Both the position numbers and the translations under genes were made by a program. Below, in pieces: positions 8,091 through 18,045 of a stretch of 64,000 bases of DNA; position 1 is the first letter of the stretch, and the number at the start of each line of letters is the position of its first letter. The notes beneath the pieces were generated by a model. It made no database searches, was not told the origin of the DNA, and saw only the letters and a list, made by a program, of their open reading frames with translations. The DNA comes from an uncultured Craurococcus sp. (lineage in GTDB: Bacteria > Pseudomonadota > Alphaproteobacteria > Acetobacterales > Acetobacteraceae), in NCBI GenBank assembly GCA_902805545.1, contig CADCTD010000126.1, positions 82,179-146,178 on the forward strand, written 5' to 3'.

Positions 8091-9988
8091 CCGAAGCCGA
8101 CACCCTGCCCAAGCTGCTCTCCCGAAACGCCGCCGTGGCGGGGCGGGAGGTGGCGATGCGCGAGAAGCATCTCGGCATCTGGCGCAGCTTCACCTGGGCG
8201 GAGGTGGAGGCGCGGACACGGAGCTTCGCCCTCGGGCTGCGGGCGCTCGGCCTCGGCGCCGGCGATGTCGTCGGCCTGATCGGCGACAACCGCCCGGATT
8301 GGGTGATGGGCGAGGTCGCTGCGCATGCGATCGGCGCCCGCTCGCTCGGAATCTACCGCGACGCGCTGGACGATGAGGTCGCCTACCTGCTCGAGCACAG
8401 CGGCGCCGCGGCGGTGATCGCCGAGGATGAGGAGCAGGTCGACAAGCTGCTCAACCTCGAAGGCCGCGCCCCGGCGCTGCGCCACATCCTCTACATGGAT
8501 CCGCGCGGCATGCGAAAGCATGCCGACCCGCGCCTGATGTCGATCGACGCGCTGGTGCGGCTCGGCGAGGCGGCGCATGCCGAGGATGGCAGCGCCTATG
8601 CCGGCATGGTCGCCGGGACCCGGGGCGAGGAGGTTGCGATCCTCTGCACCACCTCCGGCACCACCGCGCGGCCGAAGCTTGCCATGCTGCAGGGGGGAGC
8701 GCTGATCCGCCATTGCGCCTCCTATATCGGCGCCGATCCGAAGGGGCCGGAGGACGAGTATGTCTCCGTCCTGCCGCTGCCCTGGATCATGGAGCAGATC
8801 TACGTCCTCGGTTTCGGACTGCTGGCCCGGATGAAGGTGAACTTCGTCGAGGAGCCGGAAACCATGATGGCCGATTTCCGCGAGATCGGCCCGACCTTCG
8901 TCCTCTTCGCCCCGCGCCTCTGGGAGCAGATCGCGGCCGATGTCAGGGCGCGGGTGATGGATGCCTCGCCGCTGAAGCGCCGCATGTTCGAACTCGGCAT
9001 GAAGCGCGGCCTGGCGGCGCTCGACCAGGGGAAGCGATCCGGCCTTGCGGATCAGCTGCTGTTCCGGGCGCTGCGCGACCGGATCGGCTTCAGCAACCTC
9101 CGCTCGGCAGCGACAGGCGGCGCGGCGCTCGGGCCGGACACATTCCGCTTCTTCCTCGCCATGGGCGTGCCGCTGCGCCAGCTCTACGGCCAGACGGAGC
9201 TGCTCGGCGCCTATACCATCCACCGCGCTGCCGACGTGAATTTCGACACCGTCGGCGTGCCCTTCGACGAGAGCGTCGAGATCCGCATCGATCAGCCGGA
9301 CCACAACGGTGTCGGCGAGATCGTCACCCGTCACCCGAACATGTTCTGCGGGTATCTCGGCCAGGGCGAGCAGGGCGATGTACGGGAAGGTTGGATGCAT
9401 ACCGGCGATGCCGGCTATTTCGATGCCGCCGGCCACCTGGTCGTAATCGATCGCATCAAGGACATCGCCACCACCAGCCGCGGCGACCGCTTCAGCCCGC
9501 AATATATCGAGAACAAGCTGAAATTCAGCCCCTATGTTGCGGAGGCCGTAGTGCTCGGGGACGGGCGGCCGCATCTGGCGGCGATGATCTGCATCCGCTT
9601 CTCCATCGTCTCCAAATGGGCGGAGCGCAACCGCATCGCCTTCACAACATATACGGACCTCTCGGCGCGCGACCAAGTGCTGGAGTTGTTGCGGGGCGAG
9701 GTCGCCCGGGTGAACGCGACCCTCCCGGAGGCGCAGCGCATCCGTGACTTCGTGCTGCTCTACAAGGAACTGGATGCGGATGACGAGGAGCTGACGCGCA
9801 CCCGCAAGGTCCGCCGCGGCGTCATCAACCAGAAATATGCCGACATCATTGCCGCCCTCTATGGCGGTGAAGGGGCGATCCCGGTGGACACCACCATCGC
9901 CTTCCAGGACGGCACGCGGCAGCGCATCCGCACGACCCTGCGCGTGGTCACGATGGGTGCGCCGGCGCTGGCGCAGGCGGCGGAGTAG
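8087..9988 (+). CDS. AMP-dependent long-chain acyl-CoA ligase-like protein
   Basis: 633 residues, the length of FadD15/long-chain acyl-CoA synthetase relatives. It should adenylate a carboxylic acid and transfer it to CoA. Core motifs are TSGTTARPK at 189-197, YGQTELLGAY, HTGDAGYFD and VVIDRIKD followed by FSPQYIENKLKFSPYV. Placed between livG-like and livH-like genes with a 4-nt overlap upstream and 4 bp downstream. The combination suggests that the imported substrate is a carboxylate trapped as its CoA ester (vectorial acylation). Chain length is not readable from the sequence. Confidence 0.85.
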   Translation: MTEADTLPKLLSRNAAVAGREVAMREKHLGIWRSFTWAEVEARTRSFALGLRALGLGAGDVVGLIGDNRPDWVMGEVAAHAIGARSLGIYRDALDDEVAYLLEHSGAAAVIAEDEEQVDKLLNLEGRAPALRHILYMDPRGMRKHADPRLMSIDALVRLGEAAHAEDGSAYAGMVAGTRGEEVAILCTTSGTTARPKLAMLQGGALIRHCASYIGADPKGPEDEYVSVLPLPWIMEQIYVLGFGLLARMKVNFVEEPETMMADFREIGPTFVLFAPRLWEQIAADVRARVMDASPLKRRMFELGMKRGLAALDQGKRSGLADQLLFRALRDRIGFSNLRSAATGGAALGPDTFRFFLAMGVPLRQLYGQTELLGAYTIHRAADVNFDTVGVPFDESVEIRIDQPDHNGVGEIVTRHPNMFCGYLGQGEQGDVREGWMHTGDAGYFDAAGHLVVIDRIKDIATTSRGDRFSPQYIENKLKFSPYVAEAVVLGDGRPHLAAMICIRFSIVSKWAERNRIAFTTYTDLSARDQVLELLRGEVARVNATLPEAQRIRDFVLLYKELDADDEELTRTRKVRRGVINQKYADIIAALYGGEGAIPVDTTIAFQDGTRQRIRTTLRVVTMGAPALAQAAE

Positions 9989-9992
9989 GGCG

Positions 9993-10886
9993 ATGGACTG
10001 GACGCTGCTGCTGCAACTGACGCTCAATGGCCTCATCGTCGGCGCGCTCTACGGCGTCGTCGCCATGAGCTTCGTGCTGATTTACAAGGCGAGCCAGGTG
10101 GTGAACTTTGCCCAGGGCGAGTTCCTGCTGGTCGGCGCCTGGGTCTGCTGGTGGCTGTTGACGGAATGGCAGCTGCCCTTCTGGGCCGGCTTCCTCGTCA
10201 CCCTCGCCTTCATGACGCTGTTCGGCGTGATCCTGCAGGTGGTGGTGCTGCGGCCGCTGATCGGCGAGCCGGTTATCAGCGTCATCATGGCGACGATCGG
10301 CCTCGGCATTTTCTTCCAGGCGCTGATGAAGTGGATCTTCGGCGTCTTCGCCAAGCCCTTCCCGCCGATCTTCAGCACCGAGCGCGTCAACCTGCTCGGG
10401 CTCGAGGTGCAGACGGCTTATCTGATGTCGCTCGGCATCTCCGTGCTGATCATGGCGGGCTTCGCCTGGTTCTTCACCGCCTCGAAGCATGGCCTGGCGA
10501 TGCGGGCGACGGCCTTCGACCAGCAGGTGGCGCAGTCCCTCGGCATCTCCGTGCCGAAGGTCTTCGCCATGTCCTGGGCGATCTCGGCAGTGGTCTCGGC
10601 GGTTGCCGGCGTGGTGGTGGGGGTGGTGAACGGCGTCTCCTCGGCCTTGTCGTTCTATGGCATCAAGGTCTTCCCCGCCGTTATCCTCGGCGGGCTCGAC
10701 AGCGTCATCGGTGCGGTGCTCGGTGGGCTGATCATCGGCGTCTTGGAGAACTGGGCGCAGTATCTCGATGCCGGCTGGTTGAACTGGGGCAACATGGTGA
10801 CCATCGCGCCCTTCTACGCCCTTGTCATCATCCTGCTGATCAAGCCCTACGGGCTGTTCGGCACCAAGAACATCGAGCGCGTCTGA
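9993..10886 (+). CDS. ABC transporter permease, LivH type
   Basis: 297 residues, strongly hydrophobic, with the LivH hallmarks NGLIVGALYGVVAMSFVLIYKAS, VVNFAQGEFLLVGAW and the late ILGGLDSVIGAVLGGLIIG loop that contacts the ATPase. Inner-membrane half-channel. The start ATG is 4 bp after the ligase stop and its stop TGA shares a base with the ATG of the next permease. Confidence 0.92.
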   Translation: MDWTLLLQLTLNGLIVGALYGVVAMSFVLIYKASQVVNFAQGEFLLVGAWVCWWLLTEWQLPFWAGFLVTLAFMTLFGVILQVVVLRPLIGEPVISVIMATIGLGIFFQALMKWIFGVFAKPFPPIFSTERVNLLGLEVQTAYLMSLGISVLIMAGFAWFFTASKHGLAMRATAFDQQVAQSLGISVPKVFAMSWAISAVVSAVAGVVVGVVNGVSSALSFYGIKVFPAVILGGLDSVIGAVLGGLIIGVLENWAQYLDAGWLNWGNMVTIAPFYALVIILLIKPYGLFGTKNIERV

Positions 10887-11950
10887 TGGACCTCGCACCG
10901 GCCGGCGAATACCGCGCCAGCTACCGGGAAGACATGACGATCTTCCCGACGCGGAACAGCCGCATCGCGGTGCTGCTCGGCGTCGCACTCGCCTGCGCCC
11001 TGCCCTTGGTGCTCGGCCGATACGAGCTCGGGTTGCTGATCAATATCGGGATGCTCGGCATCGCGGCACTCGGCCTCAACATCCTGGTCGGCTTCACCGG
11101 GCAAATCAGCATCGGCCACGCTGCTTTCTTTGGCTTCGGCGCCTTCGCCTCCGCCTGGCTGCATGAGCGCTGGCACATCCCGGTCGCGCTCTGCATCCCT
11201 ATCGCGGGAGTGATGACGGCGGTCGTCGGCCTCGTCTTCGGGGCGCCGGCGGGGCGGCTGAAGGGGCTCTACCTTGCGATCGCGACCCTCGCGGCGCAGT
11301 TCATCCTCGAGGACTTCTTCGCCCGCGCCCAATGGTTCACCGGCGGCGTCGCCGGCCGCATCACGGAGCCCTTCACGCTCGGCAGCTGGGTGGCGGATCG
11401 GGAGGAAAGCTACTTCTACGTCGTGCTTGCCTATGTGATCGTGATGTATCTCGGCGCCGCCAACCTGATCCGCACGCGGGACGGACGGGCGCTGGTGGCG
11501 GTGCGGGACCATTACCTCAGCGCGGAGGTGATGGGCATCAACCTCGCCTATTACCGCACGCTCTCCTTCGGCATCGCCTCCTTCTATGCCGGCATCGGCG
11601 GCGCGCTCTACGCCCACTACCTGCTCTTCGTCAGCGTCGAGGCCTTCAACATCCTCTTCTCGATCCAATTCCTCGGAATGGTGATCATCGGCGGTCTGGG
11701 CAGCGTGATGGGGAGCTTGATGGGGGCGGCCTTCATGGTGCTGCTGCCGGAGGTGGTGCAGGCCGGGGCGGATGCCTTGTCGGGCAGCGCGATCGACCGG
11801 GCGCTCAAGCTCGGCGCCTCGATCTCCTTCCTGCGGGAGATGGCGGTCGGCGCTGCGATCATTCTCTTCCTGATCTTCGAGCCGGACGGCCTCGCGCATC
11901 GCTGGCGGCTGATCAAGGCCTACTGGAAGCTCTATCCGTATTCGCATTGA
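10886..11950 (+). CDS. ABC transporter permease, LivM type
   Basis: 354 residues with about ten membrane segments. LNILVGFTGQISIGHAAFFG near residue 70 and the loop FLGMVIIGGLGSVMGSLMG are typical LivM signatures. ATG 10886 overlaps the LivH stop by one base (TGATG), giving a roughly 30-residue polar N-terminus before the first helix; an internal ATG 48 nt downstream is an alternative start. Pairs with the LivH-type permease in the inner membrane. Confidence 0.92.
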   Translation: MDLAPAGEYRASYREDMTIFPTRNSRIAVLLGVALACALPLVLGRYELGLLINIGMLGIAALGLNILVGFTGQISIGHAAFFGFGAFASAWLHERWHIPVALCIPIAGVMTAVVGLVFGAPAGRLKGLYLAIATLAAQFILEDFFARAQWFTGGVAGRITEPFTLGSWVADREESYFYVVLAYVIVMYLGAANLIRTRDGRALVAVRDHYLSAEVMGINLAYYRTLSFGIASFYAGIGGALYAHYLLFVSVEAFNILFSIQFLGMVIIGGLGSVMGSLMGAAFMVLLPEVVQAGADALSGSAIDRALKLGASISFLREMAVGAAIILFLIFEPDGLAHRWRLIKAYWKLYPYSH

Positions 11951-11964
11951 TGGGGAGGACAAGA

Positions 11965-13251
11965 ATGACAATGAAGACAACGATCCTTGGCATGGCCGCG
12001 GCGATGGCGCTGGCCCTGCCGGTGGGGGCGCAGCCGGTCCCGGTCGGGCATCTGATGGATCTGTCCGGCGCCACCAGCGATGTCGGCACGCCCTTCGCGC
12101 AAGGCGTCAACGACACCTGGGCCTGGATCAACCGCACCCGCAACGGCGTCGCCGGGCGGCAAGTGAATGTGCTCGCCTTCGACTATGGCTACCAGGCGCC
12201 GCGCGCCGTCAGCCAGTACCAGGCCTGGAGCCGCGACCGCGTCGTCGCCATCAATGGCTGGGGCACGGCGGATACCGAGGCACTGGTACGCTTCGTCACG
12301 CGCGACCGGGTCCCCTATGTCTCGGGGTCCTACTCCGCCGCACTGACCGATGCCGGCGGCAAGTCCGGCCGACAGGGCGTCGAGCCGGCTCCCTACAACT
12401 TCTTCTATGGCCCGTCCTATTCGGACTCGCTGCGCGCGATGCTGATCTGGGCGGCGGAGGACTGGAAGGCGCGGGGCGGCCAGGGCAAGCCGAAATATGT
12501 CCATATGGGCGGCAACCACCCCTATCCGAATTCACCGAAGGCGGCGGGTGAGACGCTTGCGGCCGAGCTCGGCTTCGAGGTGCTGCCGGCAATCGTCTTC
12601 GCCCTGACGCCGGGCGACTACACCGCGCAGTGCCTTACGCTGAAGCAGCAGGGCGGCAACTACGCCTATCTCGGCAATACCGCAGGCTCCAACATCTCCG
12701 TCCTGCGCGCCTGCCAGGCGGCGGGCGTGAATGTGCAGTTCCTCGGCAATGTCTGGGGGATGGACGAAAATGCGATGAAGGCTGCGGGCACGGCGGCGAA
12801 TGGCGTCGTCTTCCCGGTGCGCACAGCTGCGGTCTGGGGCCAGCAGGCGCCGGGCATGGCGAATGTCCAGGCAATCAGCCGTGGCTCCGACCAGGCGGGC
12901 AATGCCTATCGCCCCGTGCACTACCTCGCCGGCATCTGTAGCGCGATGCTGCTGGCGGAAGCGATGGACACCGCCGCCGCGAACGGCGGGCAGGTGACGG
13001 GCGAGCGGATCCGCGACGGCTTCTATGCGCGGCAGAACTGGGTGCCGAACGGCTTCGACGGTGTCTGCGCACCCTCCAGCTTCACCCCGGCCGATCATCG
13101 CGGGCAGCTCACCGTCTCGCTCTACCGCGCCCGCGTCACCGGCGACACGAGCCAGGGCAGCGTCGGCGACCTGATGCAGAACGGCACGATGCGGCTCGAG
13201 ACGGTGAAGACAGTGGCGCTCGACCGTCGCGCCGACTGGCTGGGCTGGTAG
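11965..13251 (+). CDS. ABC transporter periplasmic substrate-binding protein
   Basis: 428 residues, LivJ/LivK-like type 1 binding fold. The first 22 residues form a Sec signal peptide (hydrophobic GMAAAMALALPVGA, cleavage before QPVPVGH). GGGGAGGAC before the ATG is a good ribosome site. The mature domain contains WINRTRNGVAGRQVNVLAFDYGYQ-type and AYLGNTAGSNISVLRAC-type segments of this family. It is longer than LivJ and resembles the binding proteins found beside CoA-ligase genes, so the ligand is probably not an amino acid; which carboxylate it binds is unknown. Confidence 0.87.
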   Translation: MTMKTTILGMAAAMALALPVGAQPVPVGHLMDLSGATSDVGTPFAQGVNDTWAWINRTRNGVAGRQVNVLAFDYGYQAPRAVSQYQAWSRDRVVAINGWGTADTEALVRFVTRDRVPYVSGSYSAALTDAGGKSGRQGVEPAPYNFFYGPSYSDSLRAMLIWAAEDWKARGGQGKPKYVHMGGNHPYPNSPKAAGETLAAELGFEVLPAIVFALTPGDYTAQCLTLKQQGGNYAYLGNTAGSNISVLRACQAAGVNVQFLGNVWGMDENAMKAAGTAANGVVFPVRTAAVWGQQAPGMANVQAISRGSDQAGNAYRPVHYLAGICSAMLLAEAMDTAAANGGQVTGERIRDGFYARQNWVPNGFDGVCAPSSFTPADHRGQLTVSLYRARVTGDTSQGSVGDLMQNGTMRLETVKTVALDRRADWLGW

Positions 13252-13257
13252 CCTGCC

Positions 13258-14055
13258 ATGGAGGCCGCGCCGCTGCTCGAGGTGAACAATATCGAGGTCG
13301 TCTACAACGACGTCATCCTCGTCCTGCGCGGCCTCTCGCTGAAGGTGCCGCAGGGCAAGATCGTTGCCCTGCTCGGTGCCAACGGCGCCGGCAAGTCGAC
13401 CACGCTGAAGGCGATCTCCGGCCTCCTCAAGACCGAGGAGGGCGAGGTCACCCGCGGCGAGATCCGCTTCGCCGGCGAGCGGATCGATGGTGTCGACCCG
13501 CACATGATCGTACGGCGCGGCATCTTCCAGGTGATGGAAGGGCGCCGCATCGTCGCCGACATGACCTGCCTCGAGAATCTCCGCCTCGGCGCCTTCACCC
13601 GCAGCGACAACCAGGTGAAGCCGGATATCGACCGGGTCTACGGGTATTTCCCGCGGCTGCGGGAGCGGACGGGCCTTGCCGGCTATCTCTCCGGCGGCGA
13701 GCAGCAGATGCTCGCCATCGGCCGTGCCCTGATGGCGCGGCCGAAGCTGATCCTGATGGACGAACCCTCCATGGGCCTCTCGCCGCTCTTGGTAAAGGAG
13801 GTCTTCGGCATCATCCGCCGGCTGAACGAGGAGCTCGGCATCACCATTCTGTTGGTGGAGCAGAATGCGCGCATGGCGCTCTCCATCGCCAGCTATGCCT
13901 ATGTGATGGAGCAAGGCAAGGTTGTGCTGGACGGGACTGCGGAGGCGCTGGCGAGCAATGAGGATGTGAAGGAATTCTACCTCGGCGGCCACGGCGCGGA
14001 ACGCAAGAGCTTCAAAAACCTCAAGAGCTACAAGCGGAGGAAGCGGTGGCTCTAG
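13258..14055 (+). CDS. ABC transporter ATP-binding protein, LivF type
   Basis: 265 residues. Walker A GANGAGKS, signature LSGGEQQML, Walker B LILMDEPSMG and the switch region ILLVEQNARMAL are all intact. The C-terminus carries a basic lysine-rich extension (KSFKNLKSYKRRKRWL) beyond the usual LivF end. It overlaps the following ligase by 10 bp. Second ATPase of the importer. Confidence 0.92.
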   Translation: MEAAPLLEVNNIEVVYNDVILVLRGLSLKVPQGKIVALLGANGAGKSTTLKAISGLLKTEEGEVTRGEIRFAGERIDGVDPHMIVRRGIFQVMEGRRIVADMTCLENLRLGAFTRSDNQVKPDIDRVYGYFPRLRERTGLAGYLSGGEQQMLAIGRALMARPKLILMDEPSMGLSPLLVKEVFGIIRRLNEELGITILLVEQNARMALSIASYAYVMEQGKVVLDGTAEALASNEDVKEFYLGGHGAERKSFKNLKSYKRRKRWL

Positions 14056-15251
14056 CGGAACATTTCGACGCGTTCGAGACCCGCAGCGCGGATGAGCGGG
14101 AGGCAGCACAGGCAGCGGCGCTGGCGAAGCAGATTGCCCAGGCGCGTGCCCATGCGCCCCATTACGCTGCCTTGCCGGACGGGCCGCTCGCCAGCCTGCC
14201 GGTGACGCGCAAGTCCGACCTGCTGGCGCAACAGTCGGCGAGCCCGCCCTTCGGCGGCGTGGTGGCGACGCCTGCCGGCCAGCTCGCCCGCGTCTTTGCC
14301 TCGCCCGGGCCGATCTACGAGCCGGAAGCCGCGGTGCCTGACTACTGGCGCTACGCGCGGGCGTTGCATGCGACCGGGCTGCGTACCGGCGAGCTGCTGC
14401 ACAACTGCTTCGCCTACCATTTCACCCCGGCCGGCAGCATGCTGGAAAGCGGCGCGCGGGCGCTGGGCTGCCCGGTCTTTCCGGCCGGTACGGGCAATAC
14501 CGAGTTGCAGGCACAGGCTGCCGCGCAGCTTCGTCCGCGCTGCTACAGCGGCACGCCGGATTTCCTCAAGACGATCCTGGAAAGGGGCGATGCGCTCGGG
14601 CTCGATCTCTCCTCCCTCAAGCTTGGGCATGTGACGGGCGGCGCCTACCTGCCGAGCCTGCGCGCCTGGTATGCGGAGCGCGGGCTCACCGTGCTGCAGA
14701 GCTACGGCACCGCCGATCTCGGCCTCGTCGCCTATGAGAGTTCGGCGCGAGAAGGGCTCATCCTGGACGAGGGCGTAATCCTCGAGATCGTGCGACCCGG
14801 CACGGGCGATCCCGTTCCGGATGGCGAAGTCGGCGAGGTCGTCGTCACGACGCTCAACCCGCACCATCCGCTGATCCGCTTCGCCACCGGCGATCTCTCG
14901 GCCATCCTGCCGGGCCAGTCGCCCTGCGGCCGGACCAATCGGCGCATTCGCGGCTGGATGGGCCGGGCCGATCAAGCGGCGAAGGTCCGTGGCATGTTCG
15001 TGCGGCCGGAGCAGGTTGCCGCCGCGCTCCTTGCGGTGCCGGGCGTCGGCAGGGCGCGGCTCATCGTCTCGCTGGAGGGGGAGCGGGACGTCATGCTGCT
15101 GCGTGCCGAGGCGCCGGTCGATGCCGCCGTCGCACTTTCGGAAGCCCTGCAGGCTGCGACCAAGCTGCGTGGGCAGGTCGAGTGCGTGCCGCCCGGATCG
15201 TTGCCGAATGACGGCAAGGTCATTGACGACACGCGGCCGGTGCCGGGCTGA
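14046..15251 (+). CDS. PaaK-like phenylacetate-CoA ligase family protein
   Basis: 401 residues, the size of phenylacetate-CoA ligases rather than of full acyl-CoA synthetases. It starts with GTG inside the end of the LivF-type gene, preceded by GGAGG at 7 nt. Recognisable features include YGTADLGLVAYESS, EGLILDEGVILEIVRPGTG, EVVVTTLNPHHPLIRFATGDLS and a short C-terminal lid with NDGKVIDDTR. It would activate an aryl or alkyl acid to its CoA ester. Its genetic position suggests that it handles cargo of the same importer. The exact acid is unknown. Confidence 0.8.
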   Translation: MALAEHFDAFETRSADEREAAQAAALAKQIAQARAHAPHYAALPDGPLASLPVTRKSDLLAQQSASPPFGGVVATPAGQLARVFASPGPIYEPEAAVPDYWRYARALHATGLRTGELLHNCFAYHFTPAGSMLESGARALGCPVFPAGTGNTELQAQAAAQLRPRCYSGTPDFLKTILERGDALGLDLSSLKLGHVTGGAYLPSLRAWYAERGLTVLQSYGTADLGLVAYESSAREGLILDEGVILEIVRPGTGDPVPDGEVGEVVVTTLNPHHPLIRFATGDLSAILPGQSPCGRTNRRIRGWMGRADQAAKVRGMFVRPEQVAAALLAVPGVGRARLIVSLEGERDVMLLRAEAPVDAAVALSEALQAATKLRGQVECVPPGSLPNDGKVIDDTRPVPG

Positions 15252-16870
15252 TGCTGCCGCAGGGCGACAGCTACGAGGCCATCCGCCGCGCCTTCCGCTG
15301 GCAGGTCCCGGAGCGCTTCAACATCGCCACGGCCTGCTGCGACCGCTGGGCGGATGGCAGCGGACGCCTGGCGCTGCTGCACCTCCGCACCGATGGCGGC
15401 GCGGAGCGCATCAGCTTCGACAGGTTGAAGGCCGAGAGCAACCGCCTTGCCAACGTCCTCGCCGCGCACGGCGTCCGCGCTGGTGACCGTGTCGGCGTGC
15501 TGCTGCCTCAGGTGCCGGAGGCGGCTATCGCGCATCTCGCCGCCTACAAGCTCGGTGCCATTGCCGTCCCGCTCTTCCAGCTCTTCCAGGAACAGGCGCT
15601 GGAATACCGGCTGCGCGATTGCGGCGCCGTGGCGCTGGTGACCGATGCGGTCGGGCTGGCCAAGCTGCCGGGCCTCGACCTGCCGGACCTGCGCCTCGTG
15701 CTGAACGCCGATGGGGCAGGGCAGGGGGCACGCGACCTGCCGTTTGAGATGGCGCGGGCGAGCGATGCCTTCACGCCCTGCGATACGGCTGCGGCGGATC
15801 CGGCCATCATCATCTACACCTCCGGCACGACGGGCGCGCCGAAGGGGGCGTTGCACGCGCATCGCGTGCTGCTCGGGCACCTGCCGGGTGTCGAGATGCC
15901 GCAGGATCTTTTCCCGCAGCCCGGAGACCTGTTCTGGACGCCGGCCGACTGGGCCTGGGTCGGCGGTCTATTCGATGTGCTGCTGCCAAGCCTCTACCAT
16001 GGCGTGCCGGTGCTCGCGCATCGCATGGCGAAGTTCGATCCCGAATTCGCCTTTCGCCTGATGGCCGAGCATGGTGTGCGCAACACTTTCCTGCCGCCGA
16101 CTGCACTGAAGATGCTGCGCCTGGTGCCGAACCCGGCGCGCTTCGGCGCCCGGCCCCGCAGCATCGGCAGCGGCGGCGAGACGCTCGGCGCGGAGCTTCT
16201 GGATTGGGGCCGGGCCACCTTCGGCTGCACGATCAACGAGTTCTACGGGCAGACCGAGTGCAATCTCGTCGTGTCCTCCTGCGGCGCGCTGATGCCGCCG
16301 CGACCGGGCTGGATGGGCCGGGCCGTGCCGGGCCATGAGGTTGCCGTGGTGGATGCCGAGGGCCGCGTGCTGCCGCCCGGCGAGCAGGGCACGATCGCCA
16401 TCCGCCGCCCAGATCCGGTGATGTTCCTCGGCTATTGGAACAAGCCGGAGGCGACCGCCGCCAAATTCGTCGGCGACTGGCTGCTCACCGGCGACCAGGG
16501 CGAGCAGGACGAGGAGGGCTGGTTCCGCTTCGTCGGACGCGATGACGACGTCATCACCTCCGCTGGCTATCGCATCGGCCCAGGCGAGATCGAGGATTGC
16601 CTCGCCGCCCATCCTGCCGTTGCGATGGCCGCCGTCATCGGCCTGCCGGATCCGCTGCGCACCGAGGCCGTCACCGCCATCGTCGTGCCCGCGCCGGGCG
16701 TCACGGTGGATGATGCGCTGGGCCGCAGCCTGCAGGACCATGTAAAGACGCGGCTCGCCGCGCATGTCTATCCACGCCTGGTGCATTTCACCGATGCGCT
16801 GCCGCTGACCGCCACCGGCAAGGTGATGCGCGGCGAGCTGCGGCGCCGCTATTCCAAGGGAGAGGGCTGA
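15251..16870 (+). CDS. acyl-CoA synthetase, acetyl-CoA synthetase/ACSM-like
   Basis: 539 residues. [16 protein letters not shown] around 187-200 is the P-loop motif, [16 protein letters not shown] the substrate motif, [17 protein letters not shown] and [18 protein letters not shown] the hinge region, and K524 in [11 protein letters not shown] the catalytic lysine. It converts a short or medium carboxylic acid with ATP and CoA to the acyl-CoA. One-base overlaps join it to both neighbours. Upstream of isovaleryl-CoA dehydrogenase, isovalerate or another short branched acid is a plausible substrate. Confidence 0.85.
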   Translation: MLPQGDSYEAIRRAFRWQVPERFNIATACCDRWADGSGRLALLHLRTDGGAERISFDRLKAESNRLANVLAAHGVRAGDRVGVLLPQVPEAAIAHLAAYKLGAIAVPLFQLFQEQALEYRLRDCGAVALVTDAVGLAKLPGLDLPDLRLVLNADGAGQGARDLPFEMARASDAFTPCDTAAADPAIIIYTSGTTGAPKGALHAHRVLLGHLPGVEMPQDLFPQPGDLFWTPADWAWVGGLFDVLLPSLYHGVPVLAHRMAKFDPEFAFRLMAEHGVRNTFLPPTALKMLRLVPNPARFGARPRSIGSGGETLGAELLDWGRATFGCTINEFYGQTECNLVVSSCGALMPPRPGWMGRAVPGHEVAVVDAEGRVLPPGEQGTIAIRRPDPVMFLGYWNKPEATAAKFVGDWLLTGDQGEQDEEGWFRFVGRDDDVITSAGYRIGPGEIEDCLAAHPAVAMAAVIGLPDPLRTEAVTAIVVPAPGVTVDDALGRSLQDHVKTRLAAHVYPRLVHFTDALPLTATGKVMRGELRRRYSKGEG

Positions 16871-18045
16871 TGCCCGGCAATGTCACCATCCCGAGCCTCG
16901 ACCACGGGCTCGGCGAGGAGATCGATGCGTTGCGTGACAGCGTGCGCGGCTTCGCCGAGGCCCGCATCGCGCCGATCGCGGCCGAGATCGACCGCACCGA
17001 TGAGTTCCCCCGCCATCTCTGGCCGGAGATGGGCGCGCTCGGCCTGCACGGCATCACCGTCGACGAGGAGCATGGCGGCGCGAACATGGGCTATCTCGCC
17101 CATTGCGTGGCGATGGAGGAGGTGAGCCGCGCCAGCGCCTCAGTCGGGTTGTCCTACGGCGCGCATTCCAACCTCTGCGTCAACCAGATCGCCCGCAACG
17201 GTAATGAGGAGCAGAAGCGGCGGTACCTGCCGAAGCTCATCGATGGCGAGCATCTGGGCGCGCTGGCGATGAGCGAGCCGGGCGCCGGCTCCGATGTCGT
17301 CTCCATGCGGCTGCGCGCCGACAAGCGCGGCGACCGCTATGTGCTGAACGGCACCAAGCTCTGGATCACCAACGCGCATTATGCCGAGACGCTGGTGGTC
17401 TATGCCAAGACCGATCCCGAGGCCGGGCCGCGCGGCATCACCGCCTTCCTGATCGAGAAGGGATTCAAGGGGTTCCGCCCCGCACAGAAGCTCGACAAGC
17501 TCGGCATGCGCGGCTCGCCGACCTCGGAGCTGGTTTTCGAGGATTGCGAGGTGCCGGAGGAGAATGTCCTCGGCCGGGTGAACGAGGGCGTGCGGGTGCT
17601 GATGTCAGGGCTCGACTATGAGCGTGCGGTGCTTGCGGCGGGGCCCCTCGGCATCATGCAGGCGGCGCTCGACGTCGTCGTACCCTATATCCATGAGCGG
17701 AAGCAGTTCGGCCAGCCGATCGGCGAGTTTCAGCTCATCCAGGGCAAGGTCGCAGACATGTACACGGCGCTGAATGCCTGCCGTGCCTATGTCTATGCCG
17801 TCGCCCGCTCCTGCGACCGCGGCCAGACCACGCGGAAGGATGCGGCCGGTGCCATCCTCTATGCGGCGGAGGCGGCGACGCGCATCGCCCTCGACGCGAT
17901 CCAGATCCTCGGCGGCATGGGCTACATCAACGAGACGCCGACCGGGCGGCTGCTGCGCGACGCGAAGCTCTACGAGATCGGCGCCGGCACCAGCGAGATC
18001 CGGCGCATGCTGATCGGCCGCGAACTCTTCCGCGAGACGGCATGA
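16870..18045 (+). CDS. ivd: isovaleryl-CoA dehydrogenase
   Basis: 391 residues, full length for acyl-CoA dehydrogenases. It oxidises isovaleryl-CoA to 3-methylcrotonyl-CoA, passing electrons to ETF. The catalytic glutamate characteristic of isovaleryl-CoA dehydrogenase lies in helix G at E251 ([16 protein letters not shown]) rather than in the C-terminal position used by most acyl-CoA dehydrogenases. [13 protein letters not shown] and [35 protein letters not shown] elements bind FAD and close the domain. It is immediately followed by both carboxylase subunits for the next reaction. Confidence 0.93.
   Translation: MPGNVTIPSLDHGLGEEIDALRDSVRGFAEARIAPIAAEIDRTDEFPRHLWPEMGALGLHGITVDEEHGGANMGYLAHCVAMEEVSRASASVGLSYGAHSNLCVNQIARNGNEEQKRRYLPKLIDGEHLGALAMSEPGAGSDVVSMRLRADKRGDRYVLNGTKLWITNAHYAETLVVYAKTDPEAGPRGITAFLIEKGFKGFRPAQKLDKLGMRGSPTSELVFEDCEVPEENVLGRVNEGVRVLMSGLDYERAVLAAGPLGIMQAALDVVVPYIHERKQFGQPIGEFQLIQGKVADMYTALNACRAYVYAVARSCDRGQTTRKDAAGAILYAAEAATRIALDAIQILGGMGYINETPTGRLLRDAKLYEIGAGTSEIRRMLIGRELFRETA

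Noticed and set aside
8033..10036. A 667-codon minus-strand frame opposite the first CoA ligase
   Set aside because: Histidine/alanine/aspartate-rich antisense shadow of a well-defined AMP-dependent ligase.
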